Under the pieces are notes generated by a model. The model was not told the DNA's origin. It saw only the letters and a list, made by a program, of their open reading frames with translations, and did not search any database. From Clostridiaceae bacterium (GTDB lineage: Bacteria; Bacillota; Clostridia; Lachnospirales; Lachnospiraceae), in the NCBI GenBank assembly GCA_021200535.1, contig JAJQGL010000092.1:78406-142405 (forward strand): 64,000 nt of DNA, read 5' to 3'. Position numbers and translations under genes: made by a program. Below are positions 25,108 through 35,084 of the stretch, piece after piece; positions within the stretch are counted from its first letter, which is position 1, and the number at the start of each line of letters is the position of its first letter.

Positions 25108-26910
25108 ATGGGGAGATTAAGAAAAAAGCTGAAAATGATGTTTGGGTTTCTTCCGTGTTTGGCTTTGGGTGTGTGTGCAGCGGCTTCGCTTTGGGGATAC
25201 GAGGCACCGGTTTATGAACAGATAAAGGAAGCTTCTGCGGAAAGTAATGCGACAGCAGCGCCGTCAGAAGTTACAGGAGACACATCATCTGCGGTAAAAA
25301 ATAGTGCATCAAAAGCAAAGAGTGCTGCGGCAGCAAAAGTTAATTCACTTAAAAAGGTTAGCGAATCCAACCAAGTTTATAAAGATGGAACTTACTATGG
25401 GACAGGAACTGGTTTTGGCGGAACTTTGCAGATATGTCTCGTAATCAGTAATGGGAAAATTTCTTCCATTTCTGTTGTAAGCAGTCAGGATGATACGGCA
25501 TATTTGCAAAAAGCAACTGCGCTCCTTAACCAGATTATATCGGGACAGACTACTAATGTCGATGTGATTTCCGGCGCGACTTACAGCAGCAGAGGATTGA
25601 TTGAAGCGGTAAGAGATGCATTGAAAAAGGCCGCTGCATCCGATTCTGCCGAAGAAGCGGTATCTGCGCCGGAAGCAAGCGACACAGCTTCAAAAACAAG
25701 CAGTGTCAAAAAAACAGAGGCAAGTTCAAAAAAGAAAACAGAGACGGTTACCTATAAAGATGGTTCGTATGAGGGAAGTGGAACTGGTTTTGCTGGAAAA
25801 ATCCGCGTCCGTGTGACAATTCACAATTCAAAAATTTCAAAAATTACTGTTTTGGAGACAAAGGATGATGCGGCATATTTTAAAGCGGCAAAAGCATTAT
25901 TGCAACAAATTATAAAGAAACAGAGTGTTGATGTAGATGTGGTTTCTGGTGCAACTTACAGCAGCAATGGTTTGATTGAGGCAGTGAAAAATGCGCTAAA
26001 AAAGGCAAAAGTGAAAAAGACCACAAGTAGTACGGCGACAGAGAAACCTTCTGTAAGTACCGAAACCGATACGGAAGAAGCAGAGGAGACGGATGTGGTG
26101 TCGTGTACAGCAACACCGGCATCGGAGGATGCTGCATCAACAGGAAATTTTCCATATCTGGACGGGGTTTATAGTGGTACAGGAACGGGATTTCGAGGGA
26201 CGGTTAAGCTTGCTGTTACTCTGCAGTCCGGTTATATCACACAGATTGAGGTTATAAGTACAGAGGATGATGATGCATTTTGGAAACGTGCAAAAACAAT
26301 TATTGACAAAGTGCTGGAGAGTCAGACTACTCAGGTTGATGTTGTATCTGGCGCAACATATAGTTCGAATGGAATATTAGAGGCTATTTCAAATGCATTG
26401 CAGCAGGCAAGGGCTGCGACAGAGAGCAGCACGGGTTCGCAAGTGACAACAGAAGCAACGCCGGAGCCGGTACAATCTCAAACTGCGACGCCGGAAACAA
26501 CAGCGACGCCGGAAACAACTGCGACGCCGGAACCGTCTGCCAGTGAATCGCCATCAGACAGTTCTGTGTCAGAAAAATACACAGATGGCGTTTATGAGGC
26601 ACAGGTGACTTGCTATCCAGATGAATATATGGATTTTGATGAATATACTCTTTCTCTTAAGGTGACAGTCGAAAGTGGCGCGATTATCAGTATTACAGAC
26701 ATACAGGGGCTGGGAAATCATTATGACAGTACAAACGACGCTTTTATCCAGCAGGCCGCCAATGGATTTTCTAAATATCCGGGCGTGGTGAGCCAGATAT
26801 TGGAAAATGGCGCTGATGCAGATATTGATGCAGTGTCGGGGGCAACCTGTTCGTCCAATGCGATTGTAAATGCGGTGTTAACTGCTTTGGAGCAGGCATT
26901 GACAGAGTAA
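25108..26910 (+). CDS. Exported protein with four FMN-binding domains
   Basis: 600 residues. An N-terminal signal anchor (residues 8-30) is followed by four FMN_bind domains separated by Ser/Thr/Ala/Glu/Pro-rich linkers. Each domain ends in a flavinylation site: Thr158 (DVISGATYSS), Thr283, Thr417 (both DVVSGATYSS) and Thr580 (DAVSGATCSS). The first three domains are close copies (DGTYYGTGTGFGG-like openings); the fourth diverges (DGVYEAQVTCYPDEY). The protein could carry four covalent FMN groups on the outer membrane face and act as an electron wire. The preceding apbE gene would load it. Electron donor and acceptor are inferred: the NapH-like protein two genes downstream is the best donor candidate. 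Confidence 0.9.
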   Translation: MGRLRKKLKMMFGFLPCLALGVCAAASLWGYEAPVYEQIKEASAESNATAAPSEVTGDTSSAVKNSASKAKSAAAAKVNSLKKVSESNQVYKDGTYYGTGTGFGGTLQICLVISNGKISSISVVSSQDDTAYLQKATALLNQIISGQTTNVDVISGATYSSRGLIEAVRDALKKAAASDSAEEAVSAPEASDTASKTSSVKKTEASSKKKTETVTYKDGSYEGSGTGFAGKIRVRVTIHNSKISKITVLETKDDAAYFKAAKALLQQIIKKQSVDVDVVSGATYSSNGLIEAVKNALKKAKVKKTTSSTATEKPSVSTETDTEEAEETDVVSCTATPASEDAASTGNFPYLDGVYSGTGTGFRGTVKLAVTLQSGYITQIEVISTEDDDAFWKRAKTIIDKVLESQTTQVDVVSGATYSSNGILEAISNALQQARAATESSTGSQVTTEATPEPVQSQTATPETTATPETTATPEPSASESPSDSSVSEKYTDGVYEAQVTCYPDEYMDFDEYTLSLKVTVESGAIISITDIQGLGNHYDSTNDAFIQQAANGFSKYPGVVSQILENGADADIDAVSGATCSSNAIVNAVLTALEQALTE

Positions 26911-26938
26911 CAGGTATGTCGGAAAGGAGTCTGATCAC

Positions 26939-27424
26939 TTGAACCGGTTTTGGATAAAGATTGTAAATGTAATATTGATTGCGGGAATTTTTCTGGGTTA
27001 TAATCAAGTGCTTGCGCAGCGCCAGAATGCAGAAGAGATTAGCAGGCTGGAATATGAATTGTCGCAGGCTCGGCAGCAGTTAGAAACGCAGACTGCGGAA
27101 CTGTTGCAAAGTGAAAATGCCCAGCAGGAGGAAGAAAAGAAGGATTTGCCTTATGCAGACGGAGAATTTATTGGTTCAGGTCAGGGATTTGGCGGCGAGA
27201 TCCGTGTTTCTGTAAATATCATAGATGGAACGGTTTCTTCGGTGGATGTCCTCAGCGCAGAGGGGGAGGACGGCACTTATTTGGACATGGCAATGGGAGT
27301 AATTGATTCTGTGGTTGAGGAGCAGACAGACAAGGTTGACACTGTCAGCGGCGCAACGTTTAGCTCCAGGGGAATACTTAGTGCAGTGGCAGAAGCATTG
27401 GAAAAGGCGGAACAGGCGAAATGA
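26939..27424 (+). CDS. Small membrane-anchored FMN-binding protein
   Basis: 161 residues. An N-terminal membrane anchor (about 5-22), a coiled-coil stretch rich in Glu/Gln (about 28-65), then one FMN_bind domain with flavinylation site Thr140 in DTVSGATFSS. The TTG start at 26939 has GGAAAGGAG about 9 nt upstream. Its stop overlaps the ATG of the membrane Fe-S protein (ATGA), so the two are made together and probably form a complex in which this domain takes electrons from the Fe-S protein. Confidence 0.9.
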   Translation: MNRFWIKIVNVILIAGIFLGYNQVLAQRQNAEEISRLEYELSQARQQLETQTAELLQSENAQQEEEKKDLPYADGEFIGSGQGFGGEIRVSVNIIDGTVSSVDVLSAEGEDGTYLDMAMGVIDSVVEEQTDKVDTVSGATFSSRGILSAVAEALEKAEQAK

Positions 27425-28275
27425 GCGAAAAAAAATTATCCAGAAAACAAATCAAAAAGATACATACCCTTTTGCGGGCTGCAATTCAGTTTTATTTCTT
27501 TATTATGTTGCCTTCGGCATATAATGCGGCTTTTGCGGGGGTGAAATATCTGTTTACCCAGCTTGGTGCAGGGGAGATGATTGCAGTTACCTCATTTGTG
27601 TCGGTTTTGCTCGTGCTAAGTGTGTATACCATTTTTTTTGGGCGGTTTTTCTGTGGATTTGCCTGTGCGTTTGGCGCATTAGGGGATGCAGTACACGCTT
27701 TGTACGTCTGGGCATGTCGTAAATGGAAGAAGAAACCGGTTGACAGCAGGATTTTTCATTTAAAAGCTGTCGGGTATCTACGGTATTTGATATTAATAGT
27801 GATACTTGCGGCATGTTTTGGAGGTATTTACGCAAAAGCAGCGGGCTGGAGTCCGTGGGATGTTTTTTTGTTGCTTCGGGCCGGGAATTTTGCATTGGGA
27901 GGATATGCGGCCGGCTGCGTTTTGTTGGTATTCAGTATGATTGGAATGGCTGTATGCGAGCGCTTTTTTTGCCGCTTTTTCTGCCCAATGGGAGCAATTT
28001 TTTCACTGCTTCCGGTACTGCCGGCATTCTCACTGCACAGGCAGCAGGGAAATTGTGTTAATGGCTGCAGCGGTTGTCAGAATGCCTGTGCGCTTGATCT
28101 GGAGCTGCCAGATTTAACAACGGATGGAACCAATGATTGTATCATGTGCCAGAAATGCATGGATGCCTGTCCAAAATCCAATATATGCAACGGGCTTGCA
28201 CTGCGCAATGAAGTCTGGTTTACATTGCTTAGAGCAGTGATTTTGGCAGCACTTTTGCATGTTGTTGGAGTGTAG
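27421..28275 (+). CDS. NapH/NosR-like membrane polyferredoxin
   Basis: 284 residues with about five membrane segments. Two CxxxC(P) motifs on the cytosolic side of helices (C78GFAC82 and CRFFCP near 180) and a C-terminal cytosolic part with two 4Fe-4S motifs (CVNGCSGCQNAC and CIMCQKCMDACPKS). Proteins of this type move electrons from cytosolic donors or quinol across the membrane to extracytosolic partners. Start ATG is coupled to the previous FMN-binding gene. With apbE and five flavinylation sites next door, it probably drives electrons to the surface flavins. Confidence 0.9.
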   Translation: MSEKKLSRKQIKKIHTLLRAAIQFYFFIMLPSAYNAAFAGVKYLFTQLGAGEMIAVTSFVSVLLVLSVYTIFFGRFFCGFACAFGALGDAVHALYVWACRKWKKKPVDSRIFHLKAVGYLRYLILIVILAACFGGIYAKAAGWSPWDVFLLLRAGNFALGGYAAGCVLLVFSMIGMAVCERFFCRFFCPMGAIFSLLPVLPAFSLHRQQGNCVNGCSGCQNACALDLELPDLTTDGTNDCIMCQKCMDACPKSNICNGLALRNEVWFTLLRAVILAALLHVVGV

Positions 28276-28302
28276 TTTTAGGCAAATTTTTTTTGCTATT
28301 TG

Positions 28303-28318
28303 GTTAGATGAATCTAAC
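28303..28318. promoter_or_regulatory. DtxR-like palindrome before the Tp47-like gene
   Basis: GTTAGATGAATCTAAC has perfect 7-bp arms around a 2-bp centre and matches the operator at apbE in 14 of 16 positions. It lies 48 nt before the next ATG, suggesting the surface protein is controlled together with the flavin genes but from its own promoter. Confidence 0.6.
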
Positions 28319-28366
28319 TTTAAATAGACGAAACTTATATAGCGGACTGTAAGAAAGGAGATTTTT

Positions 28367-30292
28367 ATGAGAAAACAAGTAAAGAAAGTTATTGCTGCTG
28401 TAACGGCGTTAGCAATGGCTGCAGTAATGCTGCCGACAGGTTATCAGTCGGCGGATGCAGCAGAAGACGAAGTGTACGGATATGGAACTATGACTATGAC
28501 GTATGCCGAGTTTTATGCAGGAGATGTAAGCAGCACAGCTGATATGGATGCTGTAACTTCAGCGACAACCAGCAAAAGTAAAACATTCAAAAATGCGGAT
28601 TCTACCGAACCGGATGAGAATGGTTATCAGATTAATGGTGTAAAAAATGTTCCGGTTAAGGTAATGAATTCTGCCAGTGATGAGATGAAAGCAAGAGTGA
28701 CTTTTTATGAGGATGAAACAGAATTAACGCAATATAAGACAGTGGATGCTGACGGTATCGGCGCTACTACATTCCATGTTGCGGATACGGTAACTGATGC
28801 AAGTGTTACGCTTAAGACAACTAGTAATTGGGGCGATTATGAAATTGATGTTATAGAAGAGAGCACCTCATATCTGCGCAATACAAGATCTGATATCAAG
28901 AGTAGCACTACAGACGAGGATGGCAATGAAACAGATATTGTTTATTTTGAGGTAAACAGTGAGATTCAGGGTATTATTCTTGAGACACAAGACGGGTACA
29001 AGGTGGGAACCGGTCATATGGAAAATATCTGGATACAGCCTTATGAAGTGGCTTTTTCGCTGGATGATGATGCATATAACAGTGTGGAGTTTAATAAATT
29101 AGTAAATCAGACGATTTCAAAGATCAGTTTTATTATGCCTAGTGCAACTTACGTATATAGCCTGAGTGATGGGGTATATATAAAACCGGCTTATTCAGCA
29201 AATGTTTCTGGAACTTTTAGTGATGATGGGACAGTATTTACATTGGATAAGGAAGTCACCGGGTTAACAAATGCTACGATTGGTATTGCGTATAAATCTG
29301 GAAGAACCAGCGTGACTCTGTTAGAAACAACTGAGCTGAATGGAACGGAATATACCTTAGGAACTGCAGTGCCGGATGAAGTGACACCGATTGTCACTAT
29401 TTCCAGTGACAATTATGCGGATATTACGGCAGCTTACCCGATGCTGTCATGGCAGAAAACATCTTTAAAGAATTTAATTGCGGAAGCGGATGAGATTTTA
29501 ACACAAATGGAAAGCAGTATTTTAAAAGAACACAAAACGGAGGCAGAAGAGTTATTAGCAAATGAAAGTGCTACTGCACAGGCCGCTGCTGATTTGATCA
29601 CAGAGCTGACCAGCTTAGTAGAGGAGGCAAAGACATCCTTGGAGAATGATTCGTCAACGGAAAGTCCGGATCCGTCACCAACGACAACTCCGACAACAGA
29701 ACCGACAACGCAGCCAACAGATACATTGGAAACGACAGCACCAACCAATACACCGGCACCGACAGCATTGACCGGTACAGCAGAAACGACAGCGCCAACA
29801 GATACATCAGCGACAGATACACCAGCTGCAGAAGAATCGGATACAACTGCCTCTGTAAAGAAAGGTTCTACTTATACGGCTGGAAGCCTGAAAGTTAAGG
29901 TGACCAATGCAGCGACTGATGGCAAGGGCACGGTACAGGTAACTGCCCCGAAGAGCAAAAGTGCAAAGAGTATTTCCGTTCCTGCTAAAGTTAAGGTGAA
30001 CGGGGTTACATTGAAGGTTACGGCGATTGCAAAGAATGCATTTGCAGGATGCAGTAAACTGTCAGGCGTTACAATCGGAAGCAATGTAAAAACGATTGGC
30101 GCGAATGCATTTAAGGGAGACAGTAAACTGAAAAAGATTACAATTAATACAAAAGTTCTGACTTCCGTTGGTTCGAATGCATTGAAAGGAATTAACAGCA
30201 AGGCGGTTATCAGGGTGCCTTCTGCAAAGAAGAAGGCGTATAAGAAGCTTCTAAAAGGTAAAGGTCAGAGCAGTAAGGTTACAATCAAATAA
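28367..30292 (+). CDS. Secreted Tp47-like domain protein with C-terminal LRR_5 repeats
   Basis: 641 residues. Signal peptide to about residue 32. The mature N-terminus (YGYGTMTMTYAEFYAGDV) resembles that of Treponema pallidum Tp47 (penicillin-binding lipoprotein), and large beta-rich parts follow to about 345. DAVTSATTS at 61-69 closely resembles the ApbE target motif, with Ser in place of Gly, so Thr67 may or may not be modified. A helical segment (about 365-435), a Thr/Pro-rich linker (about 435-500) and LRR_5-type repeats (about 505-640) complete it. A DtxR-like box precedes the gene. Likely a cell-surface partner or iron/ligand-binding protein of the flavin system; this is inferred. Confidence 0.75.
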   Translation: MRKQVKKVIAAVTALAMAAVMLPTGYQSADAAEDEVYGYGTMTMTYAEFYAGDVSSTADMDAVTSATTSKSKTFKNADSTEPDENGYQINGVKNVPVKVMNSASDEMKARVTFYEDETELTQYKTVDADGIGATTFHVADTVTDASVTLKTTSNWGDYEIDVIEESTSYLRNTRSDIKSSTTDEDGNETDIVYFEVNSEIQGIILETQDGYKVGTGHMENIWIQPYEVAFSLDDDAYNSVEFNKLVNQTISKISFIMPSATYVYSLSDGVYIKPAYSANVSGTFSDDGTVFTLDKEVTGLTNATIGIAYKSGRTSVTLLETTELNGTEYTLGTAVPDEVTPIVTISSDNYADITAAYPMLSWQKTSLKNLIAEADEILTQMESSILKEHKTEAEELLANESATAQAAADLITELTSLVEEAKTSLENDSSTESPDPSPTTTPTTEPTTQPTDTLETTAPTNTPAPTALTGTAETTAPTDTSATDTPAAEESDTTASVKKGSTYTAGSLKVKVTNAATDGKGTVQVTAPKSKSAKSISVPAKVKVNGVTLKVTAIAKNAFAGCSKLSGVTIGSNVKTIGANAFKGDSKLKKITINTKVLTSVGSNALKGINSKAVIRVPSAKKKAYKKLLKGKGQSSKVTIK

Positions 30293-30363
30293 AAGGACAT
30301 AGTATCTTACCTGAATATGTCAATTATTTTATTCATTTCTATACGTAAATATATGTAAAATGA

Positions 30364-30448
30364 AAAAATCTGCGGCTTTCCCAGACGGAGTGCTGAAAAA
30401 AGTCAGCCCTCTGTTGCAGACATGGGGAAAGCAGCAGATTTTTGTTTT
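30364..30448. terminator. Bidirectional terminator between Tp47-like gene and pyrG
   Basis: A stem around AAAATCTGCGGCTTTCCC (30364-30381) and GGGGAAAGCAGCAGATTTTT (30424-30443), with A and T runs on the outside, serves both converging genes. Confidence 0.75.
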
Positions 30449-30464
30449 ACAGAAGAAAAAAATT

Positions 30465-32066
30465 TTATTGATGTTTTAAAGCTGCGCCGATAAATCCGGT
30501 AAACAGCGGATGCGGCCTGTTTGGACGTGAGTTAAATTCCGGATGTGCCTGTGTAGCGATGAACCAGGAATGAGAAGGAAGCTCACACATTTCTACAATG
30601 CGTCCGTCTGGAGACAATCCGGACAAAAGCATGCCATTTTTTTCCAGATCATCACGATAGTAGTTGTTGACCTCATAGCGGTGGCGGTGTCTCTCTGAAA
30701 TCTCCTGCTGTCCATAGAGCTGGTAGGCAAGTGAATCTGTAGAAAGCACACATGGATATGCGCCAAGGCGAAGCGTTCCGCCAATGTCTTCAACACCGTC
30801 CTGATCTGCCATTAGATGTATGACCGGGTGCGTGGTCTGCGGATCAAGCTCAATGCTGTGTGCATCATGAAAACCGCAGACATGGCGGGCAAATTCGACA
30901 ATACAAAGCTGCATGCCCAGGCAAAGCCCTAAAAATGGGACATCATTTTCACGGGCATATTGAATCGCACGAATCATGCCATCGGTTCCGCGGTCTCCAA
31001 AACCTCCGGGAACAATAATGCCGCTGACATCGCCCAAAAGCTCTTCTACATTGTTGTCATGGATATCTTCTGAGGAAATCCATTTAATATTGACATTGCT
31101 TTTGTGAGCCAGTCCTCCATGTTTTAGAGATTCCACAACACTGATATAAGCGTCGTGGAGTGTTGTATATTTTCCAACTAAAGCAACTGTGACATCTTTT
31201 TCCAGATGCTTCAGGGTGTCTACCATTGTCTGCCATTCTTTCATGTCAGGCTCCGGACACGCAAGGTGCAGGCATTCACAGGCCACATCGGCAAGATGTT
31301 CTTTTTCCATTGTAAGCGGCGCTTCGTATAGTGTTTCTACATCGAGATTCTGCATGACACGCTTGTTTGGAACGTTACAGAACAGGGCAATCTTGTCCTT
31401 AATACCTTCCTCCAGCGGCCGTTCCGTCCGGCAGACGATAATATCCGGCTGGATTCCCATTCCCTGCAGTTCCTTTACACTTGCCTGGGTTGGTTTTGTT
31501 TTCATTTCTCCGGAGGCCCCGAGATATGGAATCAGCGTAACATGGATCAGAATCGCATTTTCATGTCCGACGTCGTGCTGGAACTGACGGATTGATTCTA
31601 AAAAGGGCTGGCTTTCAATATCTCCTACTGTGCCTCCGACTTCGATAATGGCAATCTGCGTATCCTTACAACCGTCATTGCGGTAAAAGCGGCTTTTGAT
31701 TTCATTTGTAATATGAGGGATAACCTGTACAGTACCCCCGCCAAAATCGCCGCGGCGTTCCTTGGACAATACACTCCAGTATACTTTTCCGGTTGTAACA
31801 TTGGAATGTTTTGTCAGGCGTTCGTCGATGAAACGCTCATAATGTCCCAGATCAAGGTCTGTTTCAGCACCGTCGTCAGTGACGAAAACCTCACCGTGCT
31901 GAACTGGATTCATAGTTCCAGGGTCGATGTTGATATAGGGATCAAATTTTTGCATTGTCACGCTGTAGCCGCGCATTTTCAATAGTCTGCCAAGTGATGC
32001 CGCAGTAATTCCTTTTCCCAGGCCGGAAACAACACCACCGGTAACAAATACATATTTGACTGCCAT
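30465..32066 (-). CDS. pyrG: CTP synthase
   Basis: 533 residues, the usual length. Catalyses ATP- and glutamine-dependent amination of UTP to CTP. The synthetase domain opens with [17 protein letters not shown] (P-loop) and continues through [12 protein letters not shown] and GGTVGDIES; the class I amidotransferase domain has the nucleophile Cys in LGLCLGMQ and HPE near the C-terminus. It is transcribed alone on the minus strand. AAGGAGG precedes the ATG at 32066. Confidence 0.98.
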   Translation of the reverse strand: MAVKYVFVTGGVVSGLGKGITAASLGRLLKMRGYSVTMQKFDPYINIDPGTMNPVQHGEVFVTDDGAETDLDLGHYERFIDERLTKHSNVTTGKVYWSVLSKERRGDFGGGTVQVIPHITNEIKSRFYRNDGCKDTQIAIIEVGGTVGDIESQPFLESIRQFQHDVGHENAILIHVTLIPYLGASGEMKTKPTQASVKELQGMGIQPDIIVCRTERPLEEGIKDKIALFCNVPNKRVMQNLDVETLYEAPLTMEKEHLADVACECLHLACPEPDMKEWQTMVDTLKHLEKDVTVALVGKYTTLHDAYISVVESLKHGGLAHKSNVNIKWISSEDIHDNNVEELLGDVSGIIVPGGFGDRGTDGMIRAIQYARENDVPFLGLCLGMQLCIVEFARHVCGFHDAHSIELDPQTTHPVIHLMADQDGVEDIGGTLRLGAYPCVLSTDSLAYQLYGQQEISERHRHRYEVNNYYRDDLEKNGMLLSGLSPDGRIVEMCELPSHSWFIATQAHPEFNSRPNRPHPLFTGFIGAALKHQ

Positions 32067-32390
32067 TTCTTTATCCTCCTTGTAAGTAAACGGATATGTA
32101 TAATAAAATAATACAATATTTATCTATTATACCTCAAATAGTATATATTGTTCAATCATTATTTTCTATTTTCTTTTTTCACAGTTTCTTCTTATTTTTA
32201 TTATTGCATTTCAGGGTTCTTCGTTTTATACTATTGTAATGATATAACGTCAGGTTCTAAACAACATAAGCTATGCGGGCAAAACCAATACAAAAGATTG
32301 TGTTTGCAAGGGAAGTCTGCCAAATTTAGTCTGGTATGTAATTTTGTCAGAGTGGGGAAATTAACAGAAGAGTTTCAAAGGAGGACAGAA
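32067..32390. promoter_or_regulatory. Divergent pyrG/ftsH intergenic region with ftsH promoter
   Basis: TTGCAT (32204-32209), 17 nt, TATACT (32227-32232) is a good ftsH promoter that gives a leader of about 150 nt. An open frame runs upstream of the ftsH start but has no ribosome site and overlaps this promoter, so it is not translated. No riboswitch was recognised. Confidence 0.6.
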
Positions 32391-35084
32391 GTGGAAAATA
32401 ACAATAATGGTTCAGGGGATAATAAAAAAAATAATCGCAGGGGGATATTAATTTGCCTGGCAGTTGCACTTGGAATGTTTCTGCTTTTTTCTTTGATGAA
32501 CAGTCAGGTCAAAAGTGCTACAAATAAAGAAATCACATATGATCAGTTTCTGCAAATGCTGGAGGATGGCAATGTAGAGTCAGTTGTGATTACATCCAGT
32601 GAACTGCAGATTACGCCGGTACAGCAGACGGATTCTCTGTATAGTGTAACATATTATACCGGGCTGATTTCTATGGATGTTCAGCTGGTAGAGCGGCTTA
32701 GCTCTGCGGGGGTTGAATTTTCCAAGGATACATCAGACAGTTCATCCGGCATAGGCTACATGCTGGTGTCTACGTTTTTGCCGATTCTGCTTTTGTGGGG
32801 CGGCCTGTTCCTTGTTTTCCGCATGATGTCAAAAAGCTCCGGCGGAATGATGGGGGTTGGAAAAAGCACAGCGAAAATGTATGTTCAAAAAGAGACAGGC
32901 GTTCTGTTTAAAGATGTTGCCGGGCAGGAAGAGGCGATGGATTCCCTGACAGAGCTGGTGGATTTTTTGCACAATCCGGCAAAATATACGGCAATCGGTG
33001 CGAGGCTGCCGAAGGGGGCGCTTCTGGTGGGACCTCCGGGAACCGGTAAAACCCTGCTGGCCAAAGCGGTGGCAGGAGAGGCCGGCGTTCCGTTTTTTTC
33101 ACTGTCCGGTTCGGATTTTGTAGAAATGTTTGTAGGTGTCGGAGCTTCGCGTGTCCGCGATCTTTTTAAGCAGGCACAGCAGATGGCGCCGTGTATTATT
33201 TTTATTGATGAGATTGATGCGATTGGAAAGAGCCGTGACAGCCGTTACGGCGGTGGAAATGATGAGAGGGAGCAGACGCTGAATCAGCTGCTTTCAGAGA
33301 TGGACGGTTTTGACAGTTCAAAAGGTCTGGTCATTCTGGGTGCGACAAACCGCCCGGAGGTACTGGATAATGCGCTTCTCCGTCCGGGACGCTTTGACCG
33401 GAGAATTATTGTAGAAAAACCGGATTTGAAAGGCCGTGTTGATATCCTGAAGGTTCATGCAAAGGATGTGCTGATGGATGAATCTGTGGATTTTGATGCG
33501 ATTGCCCTCGCGACAAGCGGCGCAGTTGGCGCTGATCTTGCCAATATGATTAACGAGGCGGCGATTATGGCAGTGCGCTGCGGCAGACGTGCGGTCAGCC
33601 AGCAGGATTTGTTTGAGGCAGTTGAGGTTGTCATTGCCGGAAAAGAGAAAAAGGACCGCATCCTTGGAAAAGAAGAAAAACGAATTGTCGCATATCATGA
33701 AGTGGGGCATGCATTGGTGACGGCATTGCAAAAGAAAGCAGAGCCGGTTCAGAAAATTACAATCGTACCCCGGACCATGGGTTCTCTGGGCTATGTAATG
33801 CAGGTGCCGGAGGAAGAAAAATATCTGATGAGCAAAGAGGAAATTCTGACCCGCATTACGTCGCTGTTTGGCGGACGTGCGGCAGAAGAGCTGGTTTTTG
33901 GTTCTATCACAACCGGGGCGTCAAATGATATTGAAAAGGCTACGTCATTAGCACGTTCCATGGTCACACAGTATGGTATGTCAGAAAAATTCGGGTTGAT
34001 TGGTCTGGAGACGGTGGAAAGTAAGTATCTGGACGGAAGAACCGTCTTAAACTGCGGTGATGCGACAGAGGCAGAGATTGACAAAGAGGTCATGAGAATC
34101 CTGAAAGACTGTTATGCACAGGCAGTTGAACTTTTGTCCGGCAGCAGGGATGCGCTTGATAAGCTTGCTGAGTACCTGATTGAACATGAGACGATTACAG
34201 GCAAGGAATTTATGAAGATTTTCCGCAAGGTGAAAGGGCTTGAGGAGCCGGAGGGAGATCACTATGACGCATTGATTTTGGATATTGACGGTACGCTGGT
34301 CAACTCGGACAAAGTGGTTTCGGAAGCGACAAGGGATGCTATCGTTGATGCGCAGAAGAGAGGAAAGACGGTAGCGATTGCTTCGGGGCGTTCGATTTCG
34401 GGGATTCGCAGGACAGCTGCGAGCATTTCGCTGGAGGATTTTGGCGGCTATGTGATAGCATACAATGGTACGACTGTGATTAATTGTAAAACAGGCGAGT
34501 GTATTTTTAACCAGACGATTGATCCGGAACTGCTTGCGCCGGTTTATGCTGCTGCTAAGGAGGCAAACGTTGGTATTACGGTTTACCATGACCAGACAAG
34601 GGAGCTGATTGCCGGAAATGGTGTTGACAAATATATCGAAGCGGATGCAAAGGCATGTGAGGTAACAATCCGTCAGGTGGATAATCTGGTAAGGGATATT
34701 GATTTTCCGATTAATAAATTCCTGCTTTCCGGCGACCCGGAATATATGAAGGAAGTAGAAAAACAGATGCAGGAAAAGTTCGGAAGCCGGTTGAATGTAT
34801 TCCGTTCGGATCCGTTTTATGTGGAGATCCTTCCCCGGTTTATTGACAAAGGGGTGGCAGTGCAAAAGCTGATCCGTCATCTTGACCTTAAAAAGGACAA
34901 GGTGATTTGTGTCGGGGACAGTTTTAATGATTTGCCAATGCTTCGGTGTGCCGGCCTTGGTGTTGCGATGGGCAACGCACAGCCGGAGGTCAGGGAAGCG
35001 GCTGATTTTGTCACGGGCAGCAATGATGAGGACGGTATTGTAACAGTGATTCAAAAATTTATGACGCCGAAGGATGAAGAATAG
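32391..35084 (+). CDS. ftsH: FtsH zinc metalloprotease fused to a Cof-type HAD phosphatase
   Basis: 897 residues in one frame. Residues 1 to about 620 are a full FtsH: N-terminal membrane segment (about 20-40), extracytosolic part, second membrane segment (about 120-145), AAA domain with Walker A GPPGTGKT (from 214), Walker [12 protein letters not shown] and SRH, and zinc motif HEVGH (436-440). Residues about 625-897 are a HAD hydrolase of the Cof type: D631IDGT motif, IASGRS, K in NKFLLSG, and GDSFNDLPM. FtsH is normally about 600-700 residues and ends in the acidic tail. GTG 32391 is chosen because AAAGGAGG sits 6 nt upstream. The fusion joins membrane proteolysis to a sugar-phosphate- or flavin-phosphatase-like domain, purpose unknown. 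Confidence 0.92.
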   Translation: MENNNNGSGDNKKNNRRGILICLAVALGMFLLFSLMNSQVKSATNKEITYDQFLQMLEDGNVESVVITSSELQITPVQQTDSLYSVTYYTGLISMDVQLVERLSSAGVEFSKDTSDSSSGIGYMLVSTFLPILLLWGGLFLVFRMMSKSSGGMMGVGKSTAKMYVQKETGVLFKDVAGQEEAMDSLTELVDFLHNPAKYTAIGARLPKGALLVGPPGTGKTLLAKAVAGEAGVPFFSLSGSDFVEMFVGVGASRVRDLFKQAQQMAPCIIFIDEIDAIGKSRDSRYGGGNDEREQTLNQLLSEMDGFDSSKGLVILGATNRPEVLDNALLRPGRFDRRIIVEKPDLKGRVDILKVHAKDVLMDESVDFDAIALATSGAVGADLANMINEAAIMAVRCGRRAVSQQDLFEAVEVVIAGKEKKDRILGKEEKRIVAYHEVGHALVTALQKKAEPVQKITIVPRTMGSLGYVMQVPEEEKYLMSKEEILTRITSLFGGRAAEELVFGSITTGASNDIEKATSLARSMVTQYGMSEKFGLIGLETVESKYLDGRTVLNCGDATEAEIDKEVMRILKDCYAQAVELLSGSRDALDKLAEYLIEHETITGKEFMKIFRKVKGLEEPEGDHYDALILDIDGTLVNSDKVVSEATRDAIVDAQKRGKTVAIASGRSISGIRRTAASISLEDFGGYVIAYNGTTVINCKTGECIFNQTIDPELLAPVYAAAKEANVGITVYHDQTRELIAGNGVDKYIEADAKACEVTIRQVDNLVRDIDFPINKFLLSGDPEYMKEVEKQMQEKFGSRLNVFRSDPFYVEILPRFIDKGVAVQKLIRHLDLKKDKVICVGDSFNDLPMLRCAGLGVAMGNAQPEVREAADFVTGSNDEDGIVTVIQKFMTPKDEE

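Noticed and set aside
32148..32390. Upstream extension of the FtsH reading frame
   Set aside because: Overlaps the ftsH promoter, has no ribosome site; a good GTG start follows at 32391.
34047..35054. 335-codon open frame antisense to the HAD part of the ftsH fusion
   Set aside because: No ribosome site, no recognisable motif; mirrors codon pattern of the real gene.
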